From: Candidatus Flexifilum breve
Lineage (GTDB): Bacteria > Chloroflexota > Anaerolineae > Aggregatilineales > Phototrophicaceae
DNA: 64,000 nt
Direction of reading: 5' to 3'
Assembly: GCA_016717205.1 (NCBI GenBank)
Contig: JADKGC010000001.1
Span: 1,054,001-1,118,000 of the forward strand
Every line of letters starts with the position of its first letter. The stretch's first letter is position 1. Below, in pieces: positions 59,712 through 64,000 of the stretch. The notes beneath the pieces were generated by a model that made no database searches, was not told the origin of the DNA, and was given only the letters and a program-made list of their open reading frames with translations. Position numbers and translations under genes: made by a program.

Positions 59712-60481
59712 GATTTCCCCTCCGGGTGATGCGACGCGCGGGCGAAATCTTTCATATGCTGGACCAGCCGCTCCGCCGATTCGATTTCCGATTTATCGGC
59801 GGTCATCGCCACCGTGCCGCGGTCGAGAATGACGAAGCGATCCGCAATATCATAAGCGTGGTAAATGTTGTGACTGATGAACAAGACTGAACTGCCTTTT
59901 TCCTTAGCTGCCAGCATGAAGCTATAAACTTTTTGGGTTTCAGTCAGGGAGAGCGCCGTAGTCGGCTCGTCGAGCACGAGCAGTTCGGCTTCAAAGTACA
60001 GGGCGCGGGCAATCGCTACGCCTTGACGTTCGCCGCCCGAGAGCGTGGCGACGACGGATTCGGGCGTGAAGACTTTCGACGTGAAGCCGATCTCGCGCAT
60101 GAGGCGCTCGGCTTCTTCGTTCTGCTTCTTGACCCGGATGAATCCGAGAAAGCCCGTGATTTCTCGTCCCATGAAGATATTGCGCTGGATCGTATGCTGC
60201 ACGGCGAGCGCCCGGTCCTGATGTACGGTTTCGATCCCGGCGCTATGCGCCTTTTCGACCGTCCAGCGCCCTTCAACTTTTTTCCCACGCACCCAGATTT
60301 CGCCCGAATCCGGTGAATGTACGCCTGACAAGATTTTGATCAACGTGGATTTGCCCGCGCCGTTGTCGCCGATCAAGCCGACGATTTCGGCTTTGTTGAC
60401 ATGCATGGTGACGCGCGTAAGGGCATTGACGTTGCCGAATGACTTGGTGATTTCTTTAAGTTCCACGAGCCGTTGTGTCAT
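59708..60481 (-). CDS. sugar ABC transporter ATPase (CUT2, single-domain)
   Basis: A 257-residue ATPase. Walker A GDNGAGKST, signature LSGGERQG, Walker B LLVLDEPTTALS and the switch His (ISHN) are all present. The signature GERQG and the LSLTETQKV run are typical of RbsA-like proteins. However, RbsA carries two ABC domains and this has only one, as seen in a subset of CUT2 systems such as FrcA. It presumably forms a homodimer with the permease. It lies after a 111-bp gap with a strong hairpin behind the binding-protein gene. Confidence 0.92.
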   Translation of the reverse strand: MTQRLVELKEITKSFGNVNALTRVTMHVNKAEIVGLIGDNGAGKSTLIKILSGVHSPDSGEIWVRGKKVEGRWTVEKAHSAGIETVHQDRALAVQHTIQRNIFMGREITGFLGFIRVKKQNEEAERLMREIGFTSKVFTPESVVATLSGGERQGVAIARALYFEAELLVLDEPTTALSLTETQKVYSFMLAAKEKGSSVLFISHNIYHAYDIADRFVILDRGTVAMTADKSEIESAERLVQHMKDFARASHHPEGKS

Positions 60482-60521
60482 GCTCGCATCCTCCGATGGC
60501 TACCAGCGAATGGGATGGAAA

Positions 60522-60555
60522 TCCTGTCCTCCATCATGGCTGAAGGAGGACAGGA
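60522..60555 (-). terminator. intercistronic hairpin after the binding-protein gene
   Basis: An 11-bp perfect stem (TCCTGTCCTCC / GGAGGACAGGA) with a 12-nt loop lies between the binding-protein and ATPase genes. On the minus strand a short T stretch follows (TTTCC). Such structures protect the upstream message and lower downstream expression, giving an excess of binding protein. Confidence 0.65.
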
Positions 60556-60592
60556 ACAGACTCATTGCCCGATGTCAGGCAGGGTAATCGCT

Positions 60593-61591
60593 TTAACGGT
60601 AGCCAGCAATCGCCTGCTCGGCAACGCTCGCGTAATTCGTGGTATCGACGAAGCCCGCGCCCGTATCGACATTGAGCGCGCCGAAGCCGTAGGTGAGCGT
60701 ACCGCACAGGCTGAGGATAGGCAGGTAACCCTGGAGGAACGGCTGCTGATCGGAGGTCAACTGCACGTAGCCGCTCTGGAACGCTTCCATAATCGCCGGG
60801 CTGGTGTCAAAGCCGATGTTGACGATGTCGCCGGGCGCGAAGCCAAGGGCGTCCATATACACTGGCACAGCGCCGAGCAGTTGACCGCCGGGATAGACGA
60901 TCAGGCGGAGATTTTCCGCATTGAGCGCGGCGGCGGTCAGCGCGGGCAGCGCCAGGTTCGGATCCGACGCGTATTCCGGCGGACTATCCAACCGGACAAC
61001 CGTCACGCCCGCCGCTTCCAGCGCATCCGCAGTCGAACCTTCGCGCAGGTCACGCCCCGGCTGCCCCAGCGGCACGAACACCAGAGCGGTATCGCCGGCA
61101 CCCAAACCATACTGGCGAACCACTTCTTCGCCCAGCGCGCGCCCCTGCGAAACCAACTGCGCGCCGATGTAGCCGCCGCCAAAGCGGGCGCGCACATCCG
61201 GCACATCCACGTTCTGATACATCATGGTGATGCCCGCCGCGGCCGCTTCTTCAGCCAGCGGCATGATCGCTTCATTGCCGGGATGGCCCATCGTGGCGAT
61301 GCCATCGGGCTCGGCGGCAATAGCCTCACGCAGCTGCTGAATCATGCGTTCAACGTCCCACCCGGAGAAAACATATTCAACCGTCGCGCCCAAGTCAGCT
61401 TCTGCCGCTTGCGCGCCGCGCAGCACAATTGAACCGAAAGCGTCGCCTTCCGCGCCACCGACAAAGAAGCGAATCGTCTGGCCCGTGCACCACTTACCAT
61501 CATCCTGAGCGGCCGCCGGCATGATCAAAGCGCTGCTCAACGCGAGAACCAATAGAATGGAAAGAAACAGGCGGAAAGAATTGCGGAACAT
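60593..61591 (-). CDS. sugar ABC transporter periplasmic binding protein (RbsB-like)
   Basis: A 332-residue exported protein with a signal peptide (LFLSILLVLALSSALIMPAA, cleavage after AAAQ). The mature part is a Peripla_BP_4 type I binding protein: IRFFVGGAEGDAFGSIVLRG, AEPDGIATMGHPGNEAI, MYQNVDVPDVRARFGGGYIG and VNIGFDTSPAIMEAFQSGYV. It binds a sugar or cyclitol and delivers it to the permease. It is the first gene of the operon, divergent from the LacI-type regulator, with the operator between them. Confidence 0.92.
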   Translation of the reverse strand: MFRNSFRLFLSILLVLALSSALIMPAAAQDDGKWCTGQTIRFFVGGAEGDAFGSIVLRGAQAAEADLGATVEYVFSGWDVERMIQQLREAIAAEPDGIATMGHPGNEAIMPLAEEAAAAGITMMYQNVDVPDVRARFGGGYIGAQLVSQGRALGEEVVRQYGLGAGDTALVFVPLGQPGRDLREGSTADALEAAGVTVVRLDSPPEYASDPNLALPALTAAALNAENLRLIVYPGGQLLGAVPVYMDALGFAPGDIVNIGFDTSPAIMEAFQSGYVQLTSDQQPFLQGYLPILSLCGTLTYGFGALNVDTGAGFVDTTNYASVAEQAIAGYR

Positions 61592-61710
61592 CGTATTTCT
61601 CCTCGTCCACTAATTTTGAAGGGATGCAAAACCAACCTCGTCAACGCTCAGCGTCCCGGTTCACCTCCTTCATGTTATAAAGTTTTATTGTCAGCTAAAA
61701 TTGTAGGATA

Positions 61711-61738
61711 CTGAAAACGCTACCGAAAGCGTTTTCAG
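61711..61738. promoter_or_regulatory. LacI-family operator
   Basis: A perfect inverted repeat: CTGAAAACGCT, a 6-bp centre, AGCGTTTTCAG. Its AACGC...GCGTT core is typical of LacI/GalR-type sites. It lies midway between the divergent sugar operon and the regulator gene, in an AT-rich promoter region (61592-61809), so it should control both. Confidence 0.8.
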
Positions 61739-61809
61739 CCATATCAACACTGTAGCGGATTCTATTTTTCTAGTCAATAATCTTTAATGCTTCATACCAA
61801 GGTCAGTCC

Positions 61810-62826
61810 ATGAGTAAAACGGTCACCATCAACGATGTCGCTAGAACTGCGGGCGTTTCCATCACCACCGTCTCGCGTATCCTGAACAACAAACCAGATG
61901 TCTCCCCCGAGACGCGCAAACGAGTACTCGAAGCGATCGTCCAACTCGACTACACGCCCCACGCTCAGGCGAAGAATCTGGCAGCGGGCAAGAGCCGCTC
62001 AATTGCGGTGCTGTATCCCGCCCATTCCAACGGGCTGTCCGAACTGGAATTTGAATTCTTCGTCGGCGCCTCGACGATTGCGGCTAAACGCGGGTTTCTG
62101 TTCAATCTGTTTGTGAACACGCTCAGTGAGCACACACTGCTCAATCTGTACCGCAGCAATCAGATCGATGGGGTCATCCTGATGGAAATCCACCTGCAGG
62201 ATGAACGAGTGCATCTCCTGCAAGAGAACGATTACCCCTTCGTCATGATTGGGCATTGCGCGGACAACGAGGGGCTATCGTACATTGACCTCGATTTTGA
62301 AACGTCGATGCTGGTGTCAGTGGATCATCTGTATAAGTTGGGACATCGGCACATCGGTTTGCTGAGTATGTCTAAAGCCCTGCGGGATGCTGGCTACGGC
62401 CCCGTTGTCCGGACAGGTCGCGGATATGCCCAAGCTTGCGCGCGCTTCGGGCTGACCCCGCTGTACTACGAAGCTCCAACCACCATCGAAGATGCTTATG
62501 CGGCCACCCACCGTATGCTGGACGAGCATCCTGAAATCACGGCCATGGTTACCCTGCACCCGGATTCGTCCGTAGGCATCGTGCGGGCCGTTCAAAGCCG
62601 GGGATTGAGCATCCCGCAGGATTTTTCACTCATTGGCATCGTCATCGATCGGATTGCCAAGCTCATTTCGCCACCCTTGACGGCCATCACGTTCCCGGCC
62701 TACCTCATGGGAGAACGCGCCGCGCAAATGCTCATTCGCATGCTGCAGGAAAGCGAATATGAGCCTGAGCAGGAACTTCTCACGCCCCATTTGATCATTC
62801 GGGACAGCACAGGGCCAGCGCGGTAG
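61810..62826 (+). CDS. LacI-family transcriptional regulator
   Basis: A 338-residue repressor. The N-terminal HTH (TINDVARTAGVSITTVSRIL) and hinge (YTPHAQAKNLAAGKSRSI) are classic. A type I periplasmic-binding-like ligand domain follows (IDGVILMEIHL, GHRHIGLLS, IPQDFSLIGIVID, LTAITFPAYLMGERA). It should bind the operator just upstream and respond to the sugar transported by the divergent operon. Length and domain order are normal. Confidence 0.94.
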   Translation: MSKTVTINDVARTAGVSITTVSRILNNKPDVSPETRKRVLEAIVQLDYTPHAQAKNLAAGKSRSIAVLYPAHSNGLSELEFEFFVGASTIAAKRGFLFNLFVNTLSEHTLLNLYRSNQIDGVILMEIHLQDERVHLLQENDYPFVMIGHCADNEGLSYIDLDFETSMLVSVDHLYKLGHRHIGLLSMSKALRDAGYGPVVRTGRGYAQACARFGLTPLYYEAPTTIEDAYAATHRMLDEHPEITAMVTLHPDSSVGIVRAVQSRGLSIPQDFSLIGIVIDRIAKLISPPLTAITFPAYLMGERAAQMLIRMLQESEYEPEQELLTPHLIIRDSTGPAR

Positions 62827-63228
62827 TAGGCGTGTTCCACTCCCAAATGACGACCTCGTGCGCATCGTTTGAGCGCATTTGTAGACCGCCCGCGCAACCG
62901 CATCTCCAACCGTCTTCGGCTTCGAGATCAACGACTTACAGGAGAGGCTTTCAGCACAAACAAGCCAACGCGAACTGCACCTCGCTTGACTAAGTTCAGG
63001 GGATGCGCAGCGTGCAACACCGAGCCGATACCGGTAGAAATGCGAGCCGGTTTGTGAAAGACCAACAGCGCCTCAAACTTGTCTGAGGCGCTGTTGATTC
63101 AAGCGCCTGCGGTTTCGGTGACAGGAAGTCCCCTCCCGAGGGGTCAGGAAAAGGTCAGGTCCGTGCGCCATGCGGTAATGTCCGGGCGTATACTACAAAT
63201 AACATCAATGCAGCGCGGAGGACACACG
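62827..63228. other. gene-free interval before the second kinase
   Basis: About 400 bp without a recognised gene. It holds the hairpin at 63063-63096 and a likely promoter: TATACT (63189-63194) about 35 bp before the kinase start. The part from 62827 to 63050 shows no domain in any frame. Confidence 0.5.
63063..63096 (+). terminator. strong hairpin, probable terminator
   Basis: A perfect 13-bp stem (CAACAGCGCCTCA / TGAGGCGCTGTTG) with an 8-nt loop, located after the LacI gene and before the kinase promoter. It is followed by ATTC and not a T run, so termination may be factor-assisted or weak. Confidence 0.6.
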
Positions 63229-64000
63229 ATGGAATCGGCGGCGCTCGGGCAGCAGATCAAGGGTTACGAACTACGCGAACTCCTTGGCACCGGTGGGAGT
63301 GGTACAGTCTACCGCGCTTACCAGACGAGTCTCAAACGGGACGTCGCCATCAAAGTTGTGCTGCCGGAGATCGCCAACCTGCCCGATTTCATCCGCCGCT
63401 TTGAAACGGAAGCCGAACTCATCGCCCGCCTTGAGCACCTGCATGTGGTTCCGTTATATGACTACTGGCGCGACCCCGACGGGGCATATCTCGTCATGCG
63501 CTGGTTGAAAGGCGGCACGCTGCGGCAAGCGCTCACCAACGGCCCCTTGAGTCTGGAAAACGTCCTCCAGATAACCGAGCACATCACGGCGGCGCTGGAA
63601 GCCGCCCACCGCAGCGGCGTGGTGCACCGGGACCTCAAACCCGCCAATATCTTCTTGGATGAAGATGGAAATGCCTACTTAGGCGACTTTGGAATCGCCA
63701 AAGACCTGACCAACCCGCAAGGCGAAAACACGGGCGCCGATGTCATTCTGGGGACGCTCGACTATATTTCGCCGGAGCAGGCGCGCAGCGAACCGATCAC
63801 CCCGCGCACTGACATTTACAGCTTCGGGGTCGTCCTGTACGAGATGCTGACCGGAGCCCACCCCTTCCCCAACATCACCTCCGTGGAACGGTTGTATAAG
63901 CACCTCAACGAGCCGCTGCCAGCGATCACGCTGCCGAATATTCCGCTCGCCATCAACGCTGTGATCCACACAGCCACGGCCAAGGACCCGGCCAAGCGCT
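63229..64000 (+). CDS. Ser/Thr protein kinase, related to the island kinase (3' end outside window)
   Basis: The first 257 codons of a Hanks-type kinase with GGAGG before the ATG. The glycine loop (GTGGSGTVYRAY), VAIKVVLPE, HRDLKPANI and DFGIAKD are complete. It is closely similar over its whole visible length to the kinase domain of the 1559-residue island protein: the same IKGYELRE start, WRDPDGAYLVMRW, LDEDGNAYL and ISPEQARSE. It is therefore likely to continue into a similar HTH/STAND/WD40 architecture, but only the kinase is visible. A TATACT -10 element lies upstream. Confidence 0.9.
   Translation, partial: MESAALGQQIKGYELRELLGTGGSGTVYRAYQTSLKRDVAIKVVLPEIANLPDFIRRFETEAELIARLEHLHVVPLYDYWRDPDGAYLVMRWLKGGTLRQALTNGPLSLENVLQITEHITAALEAAHRSGVVHRDLKPANIFLDEDGNAYLGDFGIAKDLTNPQGENTGADVILGTLDYISPEQARSEPITPRTDIYSFGVVLYEMLTGAHPFPNITSVERLYKHLNEPLPAITLPNIPLAINAVIHTATAKDPAKR

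Overview
The window is GC-rich bacterial chromosome, most likely from a Chloroflexota (Anaerolineae-like) bacterium. The taxonomic call is inference. It rests on very large kinase/WD40 proteins, several CobW-type GTPases in one operon, lipoproteins with Pro/Thr-rich linkers, and the general codon and amino-acid style. No rRNA, tRNA or CRISPR array was recognised.

Left part (1-9.8 kb). A TPR/zinc-ribbon protein runs off the left edge, followed by a methyltransferase and an O-antigen-ligase-like membrane protein, all on the minus strand. A MerR-type regulator and a Cu+-type P1B ATPase form a plus-strand operon behind a classic MerR promoter. The 3' end of the ATPase gene is broken by a large serine recombinase element (recombinase plus excisionase-like gene). 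The two genes read into each other antisense across the junction.

Accessory island (10.4-21.9 kb). A 5' fragment of a type I restriction gene (hsdR) and a 3' fragment of a specificity gene (hsdS) bracket about 9.4 kb of unrelated genes; hsdM is absent. Between them are an acetyltransferase, a duplicated small gene with conserved ends and a divergent centre, a secreted SnoaL-like protein, a 1559-residue kinase/LuxR-HTH/STAND/WD40 protein, and a TIR/SUMF1 membrane protein. A 122-bp inverted-repeat element abuts the hsdS fragment. A degenerate copy of a plasmid-type origin region lies between the kinase and TIR genes. This looks like a conflict or defence island built on a ruined restriction locus.

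Zinc-limitation operon (21.9-33.4 kb, minus strand). A Zur repressor with two upstream operator-like repeats leads 12 further, mostly overlapping genes. These are a zinc-binding protein with an AztD-like beta-propeller inserted in it (apparently frameshifted), a cysteine-free L28 ribosomal protein, four G3E/CobW GTPases plus one that has lost its P-loop, ZnuC and ZnuB, a [2Fe-2S] thioredoxin-like ferredoxin, an FmdB zinc ribbon and a WD40 protein. Together they should import zinc, hand it to client proteins and spare zinc in ribosomes.

Plasmid-like module (33.4-40.3 kb, minus strand). It holds an iteron-rich putative origin, a primase-helicase, an HUH relaxase, a MobC-like protein, an HU-like protein, a cluster of six hairpins (oriT or single-strand initiation candidate) and a ParM/ParR-like partition pair. 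This is an integrated mobilizable plasmid or element.

Right part (40.5-64 kb). A SWIM zinc-finger protein is followed by a two-component system and a coupled envelope operon: double solute-binding protein, FtsX-like permease, periplasmic adaptor, two ATPases and a LysM lipoprotein. The histidine kinase and the operon share a palindromic upstream motif. Then come a RecQ helicase with a phosphoribosyltransferase-like tail, a CUT2-type sugar ABC operon with a dehydrogenase and a sugar isomerase under a divergent LacI regulator, and the start of a second kinase related to the island kinase.
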